This document shows, piece by piece, positions 26,888 to 36,988 of a DNA stretch of 64,000 nucleotides. The notes under the pieces were generated by a model that did not search any database, had not been told where the DNA came from, and was given only the letters and a program-made list of their open reading frames with translations. The DNA is taken from assembly GCF_002993365.1 (NCBI RefSeq), contig NZ_PVNP01000152.1, positions 1 through 64,000 on the forward strand, written 5' to 3'. Position 1 is the stretch's first letter, and every line of letters begins with the position of its first letter. Made by a program: the position numbers and the translations under genes. The stretch comes from Marisediminitalea alba (GTDB lineage Bacteria; Pseudomonadota; Gammaproteobacteria; Enterobacterales; Alteromonadaceae).

Positions 26888-28387
26888 ATGCTAGATACTC
26901 AACTGCTCGACAGCTTACCATATAAACTCTATCGCGCCGACCAGGTTCGGGAAAATGAACGCAGTGCGGCTGAACAGTCCGGTGTGGAAATGTTTGAGCT
27001 GATGCAGCGCGCCGGTAAGGCCGTATTTAAGCAGTGTCAGCTGTTACTGCCCAACACCGATGTGTTTTTAGTGCTGGTAGGCCAGGGCAATAATGCCGGT
27101 GACGGTTACATTGCCGCATTACATGCTAAAGAAGCCGGTAAACAGGTCTTGCTGTGTGCTGTTGAACCGCATCGCATCCTCGAGGGCGATGCTGGCACGG
27201 CGCAGCAAAAATGGCTCGACGCCGGCGGCAAAATTGAGCCTTTTACCGCTGCCCACCTGGACAAATGTGAGCTGATAGTGGATGCGCTGTTAGGCACTGG
27301 CATTAATAGTTACATCCGCAATGAGTTTGCCGACATTATCGATGCGGTCAATCAGGCCGATAAGCCGGTAGTGAGTATCGATGTGCCTTCCGGCCTTGAT
27401 TCCAATACCGGTCAGTCGTTGGGGCGCTGCATTGAGGCCGACGTTACCGTCACCTTTGTTGGCATTAAACCCGGTTTAACCACCGGTGCCGGTAAACAAT
27501 CCTGTGGCCGCTTGGTGTTTGATGACCTTGGTATTGGTAAAGCTTTTGTTGAACTGGCCCGCTCCTCTGCCACACTGCTTACTATAGAACAGTTCCAGGG
27601 CATGGCCCCTCGTGAAATCCACAGCCATAAAGGCACCTATGGCCGGCTGCTGTGTATCGGCGGTAATCGCGGCACTGCAGGCGCTATTCGTCTGGCGAGT
27701 GAGGCAGCTTTGCGCTGCGGCACCGGGCTGGTGAAAGTATTCTGCCATGAGGCCTCAACGATTCAGGTGAGCGCCGGCCGACCAGAGCTGATGGTGTCTC
27801 ATGAGAACCTGCAGGATGCGCTTAACTGGGCATCCTGCGTGGTAATTGGCCCGGGGCTTGGCCAGGATGACTGGGCGCTGGCGGCATTTGAACAAGCCAT
27901 GAAGCATTGCCAGACCCACCCTAAACCCATGGTGATTGATGCTGATGCATTGAATTTGTTAAGTAAACATGCGCTGTCGTACACCATAACCGATTGCATT
28001 ATCACGCCCCATGCTGGTGAAGCGGCGCGATTACTGAATACCAGCGTAGATGAGGTGGAAGCCGACCGCTTCAACAGTACTAAACAATGTGCGCAGAAAT
28101 TTCATGCTACCTGTGTGCTGAAAGGGGCCGGTTCGATTATCGATAACGAAACCCAGACCTGGGTGTGTCAGCACGGCAATCCGGGGATGGCCACAGCTGG
28201 TATGGGCGACGTGTTAAGTGGTATTCTTGGGTCATTGCTGGCTCAGGGGCTCAGCAAGGATATTGCAACCAAGTACGGTGTTTCCATCCATGCCAAAGCC
28301 GGCGATGAGGTAGCACGCCTGTATGGTCAACGTGGGATGCTTGCCAGTGATTTGTTCGAGTCACTGCGAGCGTTAGTTAATCAGTAA
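26888..28387 (+). CDS. nnr: Bifunctional NAD(P)HX epimerase/dehydratase
   Basis: Protein of 499 residues. The N-terminal YjeF_N epimerase domain (about 1-215) has GQGNNAGDGYIAALH and VDALLGTGI; the C-terminal ADP-dependent dehydratase domain (about 225-495) has CIGGNRGTAGAIRLA, GPGLGQ, DADALNLL, TPHAGEAARL and GNPGMATAGMGDVLSG. It repairs hydrated NAD(P)H. It is the first gene of a plus-strand run (nnr-tsaE-amiB-mutL-miaA-hfq-hflXKC), as in many gammaproteobacteria. Confidence 0.94.
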   Translation: MLDTQLLDSLPYKLYRADQVRENERSAAEQSGVEMFELMQRAGKAVFKQCQLLLPNTDVFLVLVGQGNNAGDGYIAALHAKEAGKQVLLCAVEPHRILEGDAGTAQQKWLDAGGKIEPFTAAHLDKCELIVDALLGTGINSYIRNEFADIIDAVNQADKPVVSIDVPSGLDSNTGQSLGRCIEADVTVTFVGIKPGLTTGAGKQSCGRLVFDDLGIGKAFVELARSSATLLTIEQFQGMAPREIHSHKGTYGRLLCIGGNRGTAGAIRLASEAALRCGTGLVKVFCHEASTIQVSAGRPELMVSHENLQDALNWASCVVIGPGLGQDDWALAAFEQAMKHCQTHPKPMVIDADALNLLSKHALSYTITDCIITPHAGEAARLLNTSVDEVEADRFNSTKQCAQKFHATCVLKGAGSIIDNETQTWVCQHGNPGMATAGMGDVLSGILGSLLAQGLSKDIATKYGVSIHAKAGDEVARLYGQRGMLASDLFESLRALVNQ

Positions 28388-28409
28388 TCATTGAATAGTA
28401 GTAATTGGT

Positions 28410-28892
28410 ATGGCATTAGCGCGAGGGGCGTTTTACGCGGCAACTGAACAAGATACGGCGAAACTGGCCACTGATCTGGCTCAGGCGGTCAAGCAGCAGT
28501 TACCACAAGGAATAGTTGTCTATCTGCAAGGCGATCTGGGAGCCGGTAAAACTACGTTCAGCCGCCATTTTATTCAGGCTCTGGGTCATTCAGGTAATGT
28601 TAAGAGTCCTACCTATACGCTGGTGGAACCGTATTCGCTGGCGGGCCTTGAAATCTTCCATTTCGACCTGTATCGACTGGCAGATCCTGAAGAACTCGAA
28701 TTTATGGGCATTCGCGATTATTTTGGCGATAATCGCGTTTGCCTTATTGAGTGGCCGCAAAATGGAGGTCAAAACTTGGCACCAGCGGATTTAGTGATTA
28801 GTATAGAACCAGATAAGTCTGGAAGACGATTCAGCATTGCTGCGATCTCGCTAACAGGGCGAGCTGCCTTGCAGCTGTGTAAAAGGATATAG
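28410..28892 (+). CDS. tsaE: tRNA t6A synthesis ATPase TsaE
   Basis: Protein of 160 residues with Walker A GDLGAGKTTFSRHF (about residue 41), KSPTYTLVEPY and the HFDLYRLADPEELEFMGI helix-switch region, all diagnostic of TsaE. It drives the TsaBD complex in making N6-threonylcarbamoyladenosine in tRNA. Located 22 bp after nnr. Confidence 0.93.
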   Translation: MALARGAFYAATEQDTAKLATDLAQAVKQQLPQGIVVYLQGDLGAGKTTFSRHFIQALGHSGNVKSPTYTLVEPYSLAGLEIFHFDLYRLADPEELEFMGIRDYFGDNRVCLIEWPQNGGQNLAPADLVISIEPDKSGRRFSIAAISLTGRAALQLCKRI

Positions 28893-28965
28893 CCTGGCGC
28901 TGGTTCCGATCGTTCTTCGTGAGAATTTACGGCCTGATAAATATAATTCAACACCAGGGCTAAGT

Positions 28966-30285
28966 ATGTTGCGCGACAAATTACTACTATTAATAAGTTT
29001 GTGCTTGCTTACCTTTAGTGTGAGAGCTGCAAACGACATAAACAATATGCGTGTATGGCCTTCAGAGGGCAGTACGCGGGTGGTTTTTGATCTCAAAAGT
29101 TCCCCTGAGTTTACTTATTTTACCCTTCGCAACCCGGAGCGGCTGGTGATCGATCTGGCCGCAACCAAAAGCGATACGTCGCTGGATATCGATAAGCAGG
29201 GTCCGCTGCTTAAACGGGTCAGATACTCCACACCTAAAGACAATTCATCTACCCGTATCGTGCTGGAATTAAACCGCAAGGCTGAAACCGCGTTGTTTGC
29301 TATTCCGCCGGCCGAAGATAAAGGCCACCGGCTGGTGGTCGACCTGGTGGATACCGCGCCTGCTGGTGAGCCAGGAGTTGTGTTGGATATGAACCAGTCC
29401 AGCCGCGACCGTGATATCATTGTGGCTATTGACGCCGGTCACGGCGGTAAGGACCCCGGCTCAATCGGCCCGGCTGGCAGCTTTGAAAAAAATATTACCC
29501 TGAGCATCGCCAAAATGCTCGAAAGCCGGATTAATGCCGAAACCGGCATGCGTGCTGTGATGACACGAAGCGGTGATTATTACATCTCGCCTAATGGTCG
29601 TCCGGAAGTTGCCCGTAAGCATAAAGCTGATTTACTTATTTCTATTCACGCCGATGCGTTTAGTCAGCCTCAGCCCCGCGGGGCATCAGTATGGGTGTTG
29701 TCTATGCGTCGTGCCGACACTGAATTGGGTCGTTGGCTGGAAAAAAGCGAACGGCACTCAGAATTGCTCGGCGGCGCGGCAGAAGTGATTACCGATAATG
29801 CCTCAGAACGTTATCTGGCTGAAACGATACTGGGTTTGTCCATGGACCACTCCATGTCGACCAGCTACGACCTGAGTAAAAAAGTCATCAGTGAATTAAA
29901 AGGGATTACCCGGTTACATAAACGAGCGCCGCAGGCCGCGAGTTTCGCGGTACTTACCGCCCCGGATATTCCTTCCATTCTGGTCGAGGTCGGGTTTATT
30001 TCGAATCCTCAGGAAGAGAAAAACCTGAATTGGTCAAAATACCGCCAGCAACTGGCTGATGCGCTGTTGTCGGCCACCAAGCGCTATTTTCAGCAAACGC
30101 CGCCGGATGGTACGCTCTGGGCCTCGATTAAGTCAGAAAGCCGCACACACAAGGTTCGCAGCGGTGAGTCTTTATCCTTGCTGGCACAGCGCTATAATGT
30201 AAAAGTCAGCAGTATAAAAGCCGCCAACAATCTCAATGGTGACATGGTCCGCATCGGTCAGGTGCTCACGATTCCGAGCACCTAA
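28966..30285 (+). CDS. amiB: N-acetylmuramoyl-L-alanine amidase AmiB-type
   Basis: Protein of 439 residues with signal peptide (1-21, ending RAA), AMIN domain (about 25-125), Amidase_3 catalytic domain (about 145-370: [42 protein letters not shown] with zinc ligands) and a C-terminal LysM (about 394-438, [16 protein letters not shown]). It splits septal peptidoglycan during division and is exported to the periplasm. The tsaE-amiB-mutL order matches Escherichia coli. Confidence 0.93.
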   Translation: MLRDKLLLLISLCLLTFSVRAANDINNMRVWPSEGSTRVVFDLKSSPEFTYFTLRNPERLVIDLAATKSDTSLDIDKQGPLLKRVRYSTPKDNSSTRIVLELNRKAETALFAIPPAEDKGHRLVVDLVDTAPAGEPGVVLDMNQSSRDRDIIVAIDAGHGGKDPGSIGPAGSFEKNITLSIAKMLESRINAETGMRAVMTRSGDYYISPNGRPEVARKHKADLLISIHADAFSQPQPRGASVWVLSMRRADTELGRWLEKSERHSELLGGAAEVITDNASERYLAETILGLSMDHSMSTSYDLSKKVISELKGITRLHKRAPQAASFAVLTAPDIPSILVEVGFISNPQEEKNLNWSKYRQQLADALLSATKRYFQQTPPDGTLWASIKSESRTHKVRSGESLSLLAQRYNVKVSSIKAANNLNGDMVRIGQVLTIPST

Positions 30286-30308
30286 GCAAAACGTTAACAG
30301 GATTTTCT

Positions 30309-32057
30309 TTGCCCATTAAATTATTGCCGCCCAGACTGGCAAACCAGATTGCCGCCGGTGAAGTGGTTGAACGCCCTGCCTCAGTCGTTAAGGAACTGGT
30401 GGAAAACAGCCTGGATGCCGCTGCTACGCGTATCGAACTCGATATCGAAAAAGGCGGTCATAAGCGCATTAAATTGCGGGATAACGGCATAGGTATCGCT
30501 AAAGACGAGCTGGAGCTGGCTTTGTCGCGCCACGCTACCAGTAAGATAGCGACACTTGATGATCTGGAGAAGATTTTGTCTCTGGGATTTCGGGGTGAGG
30601 CGCTGGCCAGTATTTCGTCTGTCAGCCGCCTGTCGCTAACCTCGAAGCCGGCTGGGCAGGAGCAGGCCTGGCAGGCAAACTGTGAAGGCCGTGATATGGC
30701 GGTAAGCCTACAACCCGCGGCCCATCCCGACGGCACCACCATTGATGTGGCGGATATTTTTTACAACACCCCGGCACGGCGCAAGTTCTTGCGCACCGAA
30801 AAAACCGAATACCAGCATATTGAAGACGTCATCAAGCGCATTGCGTTGAGTCGCCCGGATGTGGCTTTTATACTGCGTCACAATGGTAAGGTAACCAAGC
30901 GGTTCACCGCCGTGGGGGAGGATCAGCTCGCCTCACGAGTAGGGCAGGTTTGTGGTCAGGCGTTTTTACAACATGCTATCCACACCCGCTGTGAGTACGA
31001 TTCCATCACGCTTGAGGCCTGGTTGGGTGATGCCAGTCAGATGCGCAGCAGTAACGACTGCCAGTATAGCTTTGTTAATGGGCGCGGTATGCGCGATAAG
31101 CTTATTCTGCATGCTTTACGGCAGGCCTACGAGTCAGTACTGGCACTGCCTGAGCAACCGGCGTTCGTGGTGTATTTAACCATCGACCCGAAAGAAGTGG
31201 ACGTCAATGTGCATCCGGCAAAGCACGAAGTAAGGTTTCAACAAAGCCGGCTGGTACATGATTTTATCTGTAAGGCAATCTGCGACGCCTTAAGCAGCAG
31301 TGCGGGAGCGCAGGACGCCATGATACCAGAGTCTTCACCGCAGCCCAGCCATGACTATATTCGCCCTCTCGTGCAGCGCAGCGACAACGAATACAACACA
31401 CCCGCCGGAGCGCCCCATCAGGTGCGTTCGGGAGGGGCGGCTAATTCAGCAGGGCACGGTGCACCTTATACACCCGCAGGCAGCGGGGTAAGTGGTCAGT
31501 ATCAGCAGCATTACCAGCAACTGATGACGCCAACTCCCGAGCAGGCAGATGACGCGGGGAGCGCATTACGCTTTGTAGAGTTAGCAGGAGCAAGGCTATA
31601 TGTGCAAACCGGTCACTGTGTGTTGTTGGAGTCACAACAGTTAGTTAAACCGTGGTTGGTTGATAAATTCAACCAGGCGAGTGTCGCTCAACCGTTGTTA
31701 ATGCCGGTGGCCGTAAGTCAGAGTCTGACTGCAGAAAGTTCGGCATTTTTAACTGAGCAGGGCTTTGACATTAGCACTGCGGGCGGTAAATCGCGTCTGC
31801 TTAAAGTACCAGGCGGGCTGCGCCAACTCCCTTGGGCAGGCTTATTTCCGGCGCTGGTAGAAGCATCTCCTCAACAGGAAGATGCGCTCCACTCAGCGCT
31901 AGCCCGGACGCTGCAATATCAGGAGACTAAACAGTTGCCATTGTGGCTGTGGTTTGATCAGCTGGCGGTTTCGGCGCAAGCTGACATACTTGAACAATAC
32001 GGCCTTGGTGTGGCGCAGCAAAAGCTTATTCACTGGATAACAACACGCAATGAGTAA
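30309..32057 (+). CDS. mutL: DNA mismatch repair protein MutL
   Basis: Protein of 582 residues from TTG 30309, with AACAGGA upstream. GHKL ATPase motifs: LVENSLDA (Asn for Mg), RDNGIGI and [15 protein letters not shown] and [13 protein letters not shown] follow, then a low-complexity linker (about 335-400) and a C-terminal dimer domain. The DQHA(X)2E(X)4E endonuclease motif is absent, as in enteric MutL. It links MutS mismatch recognition to MutH-type strand incision. It overlaps miaA by 8 bp. Confidence 0.95.
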   Translation: MPIKLLPPRLANQIAAGEVVERPASVVKELVENSLDAAATRIELDIEKGGHKRIKLRDNGIGIAKDELELALSRHATSKIATLDDLEKILSLGFRGEALASISSVSRLSLTSKPAGQEQAWQANCEGRDMAVSLQPAAHPDGTTIDVADIFYNTPARRKFLRTEKTEYQHIEDVIKRIALSRPDVAFILRHNGKVTKRFTAVGEDQLASRVGQVCGQAFLQHAIHTRCEYDSITLEAWLGDASQMRSSNDCQYSFVNGRGMRDKLILHALRQAYESVLALPEQPAFVVYLTIDPKEVDVNVHPAKHEVRFQQSRLVHDFICKAICDALSSSAGAQDAMIPESSPQPSHDYIRPLVQRSDNEYNTPAGAPHQVRSGGAANSAGHGAPYTPAGSGVSGQYQQHYQQLMTPTPEQADDAGSALRFVELAGARLYVQTGHCVLLESQQLVKPWLVDKFNQASVAQPLLMPVAVSQSLTAESSAFLTEQGFDISTAGGKSRLLKVPGGLRQLPWAGLFPALVEASPQQEDALHSALARTLQYQETKQLPLWLWFDQLAVSAQADILEQYGLGVAQQKLIHWITTRNE

Positions 32058-32976
32058 TCAAACCGGCCCGGTGGTATCAATAATGGGCCCGACCGCATCC
32101 GGCAAGACCGGATTGGCGCTGGAATTAGCCAGTCAGGTACCCGCTGAGATAATCAGTGTCGACTCGGCACTGGTGTATAAACACATGAATATTGGTACGG
32201 CCAAGCCGACCGCCGAGGAAATGGCGGTTGCGCCGCACTGGCTGGTCGATATTATTGAGCCCACTGAGGCCTACTCTGTGGCGGACTTTGTGGCTGATAC
32301 CACACGTCTGATCGGTGAAATTCACGGCAGAGGAAAGCTGCCCATTCTGGTGGGCGGCACAATTATGTATTTTAATGCCTTGATAAATGGTATTTCGCCC
32401 CTACCTAAGTCTGACTCAGAGATTCGTGAAGCGATTCTCAGAGAAGCGAATGAGCGGGGCTGGCAAGCAATGCATGCTGACCTTGAAAGGGTCGATCCGG
32501 TCAGCGCAGGGCGCATTCATCCGAATGATCCGCAACGACTGACCAGGGCGCTGGAAGTGTATCGCAGTTCGGGGAAGTCTCTAACTCACTGGCAGGAAAA
32601 AGCAATTTACCGTTGTCCGTACAAGATTGACCAGTTTGCGATTGCGCCGCATGAGCGAGCCGTGTTACATAGTCGAATTGCAGAAAGATTTGATTTGATG
32701 TTAGCCCAAGGATTGGTAGAGGAAGTGAAAGCGCTGTACGAACGCGGTGACCTTCACGAGGACATGCCTGCAATCCGGGCTGTAGGATATCGTCAGGTAT
32801 GGCAGTATCTTAAAGGCGAGTTAAGCTATGCAGATATGCGTGATAAAGGTATCATTGCAACCAGGCAGTTAGCGAAAAGACAATTAACCTGGTTACGAGG
32901 GTGGCCTGACTTAACGTGGCTTGACACATTTGCTAAAGATAATTTGACTAAAATTACTGCAAAAGTCACACTTTAG
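32050..32976 (+). CDS. miaA: tRNA dimethylallyltransferase MiaA
   Basis: Protein of 308 residues with the P-loop [15 protein letters not shown] (about residue 13), [18 protein letters not shown] (substrate site) and [18 protein letters not shown]. It adds an isopentenyl group to A37 of tRNAs reading UNN codons. It overlaps mutL and precedes hfq, the conserved layout. Confidence 0.95.
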   Translation: MSNQTGPVVSIMGPTASGKTGLALELASQVPAEIISVDSALVYKHMNIGTAKPTAEEMAVAPHWLVDIIEPTEAYSVADFVADTTRLIGEIHGRGKLPILVGGTIMYFNALINGISPLPKSDSEIREAILREANERGWQAMHADLERVDPVSAGRIHPNDPQRLTRALEVYRSSGKSLTHWQEKAIYRCPYKIDQFAIAPHERAVLHSRIAERFDLMLAQGLVEEVKALYERGDLHEDMPAIRAVGYRQVWQYLKGELSYADMRDKGIIATRQLAKRQLTWLRGWPDLTWLDTFAKDNLTKITAKVTL

Positions 32977-33051
32977 GTTTAACAAGTGTGATATAAATCT
33001 AATTAGCGCTGGGACAATTTTTAGAGTTGTCGGTTTAATAATAAAAATTAA

Positions 33052-33309
<258 letters not shown>

Positions 33310-33326
33310 TTACAAAGGTAACCTGC

Positions 33327-34616
33327 TTGTTTGACCGTTATGAAGCCGGTGAACAGGCTATACTTGTTCATGTAAATTTTGCCGATGAGGACAGTCGTGA
33401 AGACTTGGCTGAGCTGGAATTACTGGTTTCATCGGCGGGCGTTAGTGCTGTTGATGTACTAACCACGTCCCGGGGCGCCCCTCATCCAAAATACTTTGTT
33501 GGATCGGGGAAAGCCGAAGAAATCGCTGCTGCTGTCAAAGCCCATGAGGCCAATGTGGTGATCTTCAATCATGCCCTGTCTCCTTCACAGGAACGCAACC
33601 TCGAAGCAATCAGCAAGTGCCGGGTGATCGATCGAACCGGTTTGATTCTTGATATTTTTGCGCAGCGTGCCCGAACTCACGAGGGTAAGCTTCAGGTTGA
33701 ACTAGCTCAACTGCGCCATATTTCCACCCGTCTGATTCGAGGCTGGACACACCTTGAGCGTCAAAAAGGCGGGATTGGCTTGCGCGGGCCGGGTGAAACC
33801 CAGCTCGAAACTGACCGCCGTTTATTGCGTGGCAGAATCAAGACAATTCTGCGCCGCCTCGAAAAGGTAGCCAAGCAACGGGAACAAGGGCGACGTTCGC
33901 GCAAGCGGGCAGAAATTCCCACCATGTCCCTGGTTGGGTATACCAACGCCGGTAAATCCACTCTGTTCAATCATATTACAGATGCCGATGTGTACGCGGC
34001 CGACCAGCTGTTTGCCACACTGGATCCGACCCTGCGTAAACTCGATCTTAAAGAAGTTGGCCCGGTAATTCTGGCGGATACGGTTGGTTTTATTCGTCAT
34101 CTCCCCCATGATCTGGTAGCGGCCTTTAAAGCCACCCTGCAGGAAACCCAGGAAGCGGACCTGTTGCTGCATGTAGTGGATTATTCTGCCAACAATTATC
34201 TGGAAACCATGGGTGAGGTGAATACCGTGCTCGATGAAATCGACGCCGGTGAAATTCAGCAGCTGATTATTTGCAATAAAATTGATCAGTTGGAAGAAGT
34301 TGAACCAAAAATTGATCGGGATGAGGAAGGCATGCCAATACGTGTATGGTTGTCTGCCAAAACCGGTCAGGGCACTGAGCTGTTGTTCGAGGCAATTAAT
34401 GATTGCCTGGCGCAGAGCATGGTAAGTTATACCCTGAAAATCCCACCGGCACAGAGCCGTTTGCGCGGTGTTCTGTATGAATTGGATTGTATATCCGAAC
34501 AATCCTACGATGCGCAGGGGGACTGGGTGGTTGATGTGCGAATGCCGGCAGCCGATTGGAACCGGTTAGAAAAGCGTTTGGATCATGGTTTATCAGAGTT
34601 TGTAGTGAAACACTGA
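33327..34616 (+). CDS. hflX: GTPase HflX
   Basis: Protein of 429 residues from TTG 33327. It has the N-terminal HflX domain (YFVGSGKAEEI, NHALSPSQERNLE), the GGIGLRGPGETQLETDRR linker and the G domain (GYTNAGKSTLFNHIT, DTVGFIRHLPHDLV, NKIDQ). It splits stalled or heat-damaged ribosomes. It lies 17 bp after hfq in the usual order. Confidence 0.95.
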   Translation: MFDRYEAGEQAILVHVNFADEDSREDLAELELLVSSAGVSAVDVLTTSRGAPHPKYFVGSGKAEEIAAAVKAHEANVVIFNHALSPSQERNLEAISKCRVIDRTGLILDIFAQRARTHEGKLQVELAQLRHISTRLIRGWTHLERQKGGIGLRGPGETQLETDRRLLRGRIKTILRRLEKVAKQREQGRRSRKRAEIPTMSLVGYTNAGKSTLFNHITDADVYAADQLFATLDPTLRKLDLKEVGPVILADTVGFIRHLPHDLVAAFKATLQETQEADLLLHVVDYSANNYLETMGEVNTVLDEIDAGEIQQLIICNKIDQLEEVEPKIDRDEEGMPIRVWLSAKTGQGTELLFEAINDCLAQSMVSYTLKIPPAQSRLRGVLYELDCISEQSYDAQGDWVVDVRMPAADWNRLEKRLDHGLSEFVVKH

Positions 34617-34693
34617 TTTGACAGTTTCATATAGTTTGAAATCTAAAAACAATAGAATTCAGTATTAAATAATTAAATTTTCGGAGTACTAGC

Positions 34694-35863
34694 ATGGCTT
34701 GGAATGAGCCGGGTGATAAAAATAATGACCCGTGGAAAAATCGCGGAGGACGAGATCAAGGTCCCCCGGATTTGGATGATGTGTTTAAGAACCTGTTCGG
34801 TAAGCTCGGTAAAATGGGCGGCGGCGGTGATGGCGGCTCAGGCAAAAAGCTGGGCGGCATCGGCGCGGCATTCCTGATTGGCCTGCTGGCAATTATTTAC
34901 TTTGTCAGTGGTTTCTACACCATCCGTGAAGCAGAATCTGGTGTTGTGCTGCGATTTGGTGAATATAACTCACTGGTAGAGCCGGGTTTGCGTTGGAAAC
35001 CAACCTTTGTTGACTCGGTTATTCCGGTCGATGTGCAATCCATTCGCTATCAATCATCTTCAGGTTCAATGCTGACCGAAGACGAAAACGTGGTAAGTGT
35101 ACAAATGGAAGTGCAGTACCGGGTTGTCGACCCGTACCGCTGGACGTTTGCGGTAACCAGTCCGGAAATGAGTCTGAGTCAGGCCTTGGATAGTGCGATA
35201 CGTTACGTAGTGGGTCATTCCACCATGGATGATGTGCTGACCGATGGACGTGAAATGACCCGTCAGCGTGTCTGGGAAGAATTGGAAGGTATACTTGAAC
35301 CCTACAACATCGGCGTAGCCATTGTTGATATGAACTTCAAGGATGCCCGACCGCCAGAGCAGGTGAAAGATGCGTTTGATGACGCCATTGCCGCCCAGGA
35401 AGACGAGCAGCGCTTTATCCGTGAAGCCGAGGCGTATGCCCGTGAGATAGAACCGCGTGCCCGAGGTCAGGTCAATCGTATGAACGAGGAAGCCCAGGCT
35501 TACAAAGAGCGTGTAACGCTGGAAGCACAGGGTGAAGTGGCACGCTTCGAAGAGTTATTGCCGCAATATGAAAAAGCGCCGGAAGTTACTCGCCAGCGTA
35601 TCTACCTGGAAACTATGGAACAGGTGTTCTCGAACACCAGTAAGATCATGGTCGACAGTGGTGACGGCGGCAACAATATAATGTATTTGCCGTTGGACAA
35701 GATTTTAGAAAATAAAGGCGCGGAAACAAAATCCTCCCTGGAACGTATGCGCAATACCCTCGAAGGTTTGCAGAATAACGTAACCAACTCGACGAATACC
35801 TCGCGTAACTCAACAGTATCCGGGTCGGGCTTGCGTGGCGACAGCAATCGTGGTGGGAGATAA
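34694..35863 (+). CDS. hflK: FtsH protease modulator HflK
   Basis: Protein of 389 residues: Gly-rich cytoplasmic head, one TM (about 60-80, AAFLIGLLAIIYFVSGFY), then the SPFH/band-7 domain (GVVLRFGEYNSLVEPGLRW, VEVQYRVVDPYRW-like VQYRVVDPYRW) and a coiled coil rich in E, A and R. A Thr/Ser/Asn-rich tail ends the protein. With HflC it forms a cage around FtsH. ATG at 34694 follows CGGAG. Confidence 0.94.
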   Translation: MAWNEPGDKNNDPWKNRGGRDQGPPDLDDVFKNLFGKLGKMGGGGDGGSGKKLGGIGAAFLIGLLAIIYFVSGFYTIREAESGVVLRFGEYNSLVEPGLRWKPTFVDSVIPVDVQSIRYQSSSGSMLTEDENVVSVQMEVQYRVVDPYRWTFAVTSPEMSLSQALDSAIRYVVGHSTMDDVLTDGREMTRQRVWEELEGILEPYNIGVAIVDMNFKDARPPEQVKDAFDDAIAAQEDEQRFIREAEAYAREIEPRARGQVNRMNEEAQAYKERVTLEAQGEVARFEELLPQYEKAPEVTRQRIYLETMEQVFSNTSKIMVDSGDGGNNIMYLPLDKILENKGAETKSSLERMRNTLEGLQNNVTNSTNTSRNSTVSGSGLRGDSNRGGR

Positions 35864-35869
35864 GACAAA

Positions 35870-36754
35870 ATGAAAAACTTTATTATCGCAATTCTTATTA
35901 CCCTGGTGGTACTGGCTTCTGGTTCATTGTTTGTAGTACGTGAAGGACAGCGGGCCATCGTCATTCAGTTTGGAAAGGTACAGCGTGATGCCGAAACCGG
36001 CGATACCAAGGTATTCGAACCGGGTCTGCATTTTAAACTGCCGTTTATCGATACAGTTCGTCAGCTTGATGCGCGTATTCAAACGTTGGACGATTCGCCT
36101 GATCGCTTTGTAACCTCTGAGAAGAAAGACTTAATTGTTGATTCTTACGTTAAGTGGCGCATCGAAGACTTCGCCCGCTATTATCTGTCGACTAACGGCG
36201 GTAATAAACTGCAAGCTGAAGCGCTGTTGAAGCAGAAAGTAAACAACGGTTTGCGTACCGAATTTGGTAGTCGTACGATTGCCCAAATTGTTTCGGGTGA
36301 GCGTACCGAATTGATGGAGCAAGCTATGATCCAGGCGTCCAGTTCTTCTGACGAACTGGGTATTGAGATTGTTGATGTTCGCGTAAAGCAAATCAACCTG
36401 CCCACCGAAGTGAGCAACTCAATCTTCCAGCGAATGCGCGCCGAACGTGCTGCAGTAGCTCGAGAACATCGCTCACAAGGTCAGGAACAAGCTGAAGTTA
36501 TTAAAGCTAATATCGAAGCCAAGGTGACAGTTATGCTGGCAGATGCTGAACGTAATGCCCGACAGCTTCGCGGTGAAGGTGATGCGACCGCGGCGCAAAT
36601 ATATGCTGAAACATACTCTAAAAACCCAGAGTTTTATGGTTTCCTGCGCAGTATGGATGCCTACCGTGCCAGCTTCAATAGCAAGAATGACATTCTGGTG
36701 GTTGAGCCGGACAGTGACTTCTTCCGTTATATGAATAAGCGCTCAGGTCAGTAA
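35870..36754 (+). CDS. hflC: FtsH protease modulator HflC
   Basis: Protein of 294 residues with an N-terminal TM (IIAILITLVVLASGSLFVV), band-7 domain (REGQRAIVIQFGKVQ, YVKWRIEDFARYYLS, SRTIAQIVSGERTELM) and a coiled-coil region (EVIKANIEAKVTVMLADAER). It starts 6 bp after hflK and closes the run; a terminator follows. Confidence 0.94.
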   Translation: MKNFIIAILITLVVLASGSLFVVREGQRAIVIQFGKVQRDAETGDTKVFEPGLHFKLPFIDTVRQLDARIQTLDDSPDRFVTSEKKDLIVDSYVKWRIEDFARYYLSTNGGNKLQAEALLKQKVNNGLRTEFGSRTIAQIVSGERTELMEQAMIQASSSSDELGIEIVDVRVKQINLPTEVSNSIFQRMRAERAAVAREHRSQGQEQAEVIKANIEAKVTVMLADAERNARQLRGEGDATAAQIYAETYSKNPEFYGFLRSMDAYRASFNSKNDILVVEPDSDFFRYMNKRSGQ

Positions 36755-36771
36755 ATAAATCGACTAAAGTT

Positions 36772-36800
36772 AAAAACCGGCTTTTACAGCCGGTTTTTTT
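36772..36800 (+). terminator. Terminator after hflC
   Basis: Arms aaaaaccggct (36772-36782) and agccggttttt (36788-36798) with T run after: a clear Rho-independent terminator closing the nnr-to-hflC run. Confidence 0.9.
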
Positions 36801-36817
36801 ATGGGTGAATTTTGCTG

Positions 36818-36985
36818 CTAAAGGTCGCCAACTCTGCCAAAGGGAATCGATTTAAGGTAAACTGCCGCTATAAAAATAATGGCCTCCAGAGCCAATAACT
36901 TCCGGTCACGGACTGCCGGACTGTAGTCGTCGTCCAATGCAAGGTGGGCAACGATTACAGCAATAATAAGAAAGACTGAGGAAAC
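36818..36985 (-). other. Open frame of about 56 codons with no normal start, possible remnant
   Basis: On the minus strand one frame is open to TAG 36818-36820 and reads VFLIIAVIVAHLALDDD, then KLLALEAIIFIAAVYLKSI, two hydrophobic segments around a charged turn. There is no ATG, GTG or TTG near its beginning and its upstream part runs into the abgT start. It could be a broken small membrane-protein gene or chance. Listed so the stretch is not left unexplained. Confidence 0.2.
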
Positions 36986-36988
36986 GTT

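Noticed and set aside
33822..34502. Long antisense frame inside hflX
   Set aside because: No ribosome site and no domain; hflX is certain on the other strand.
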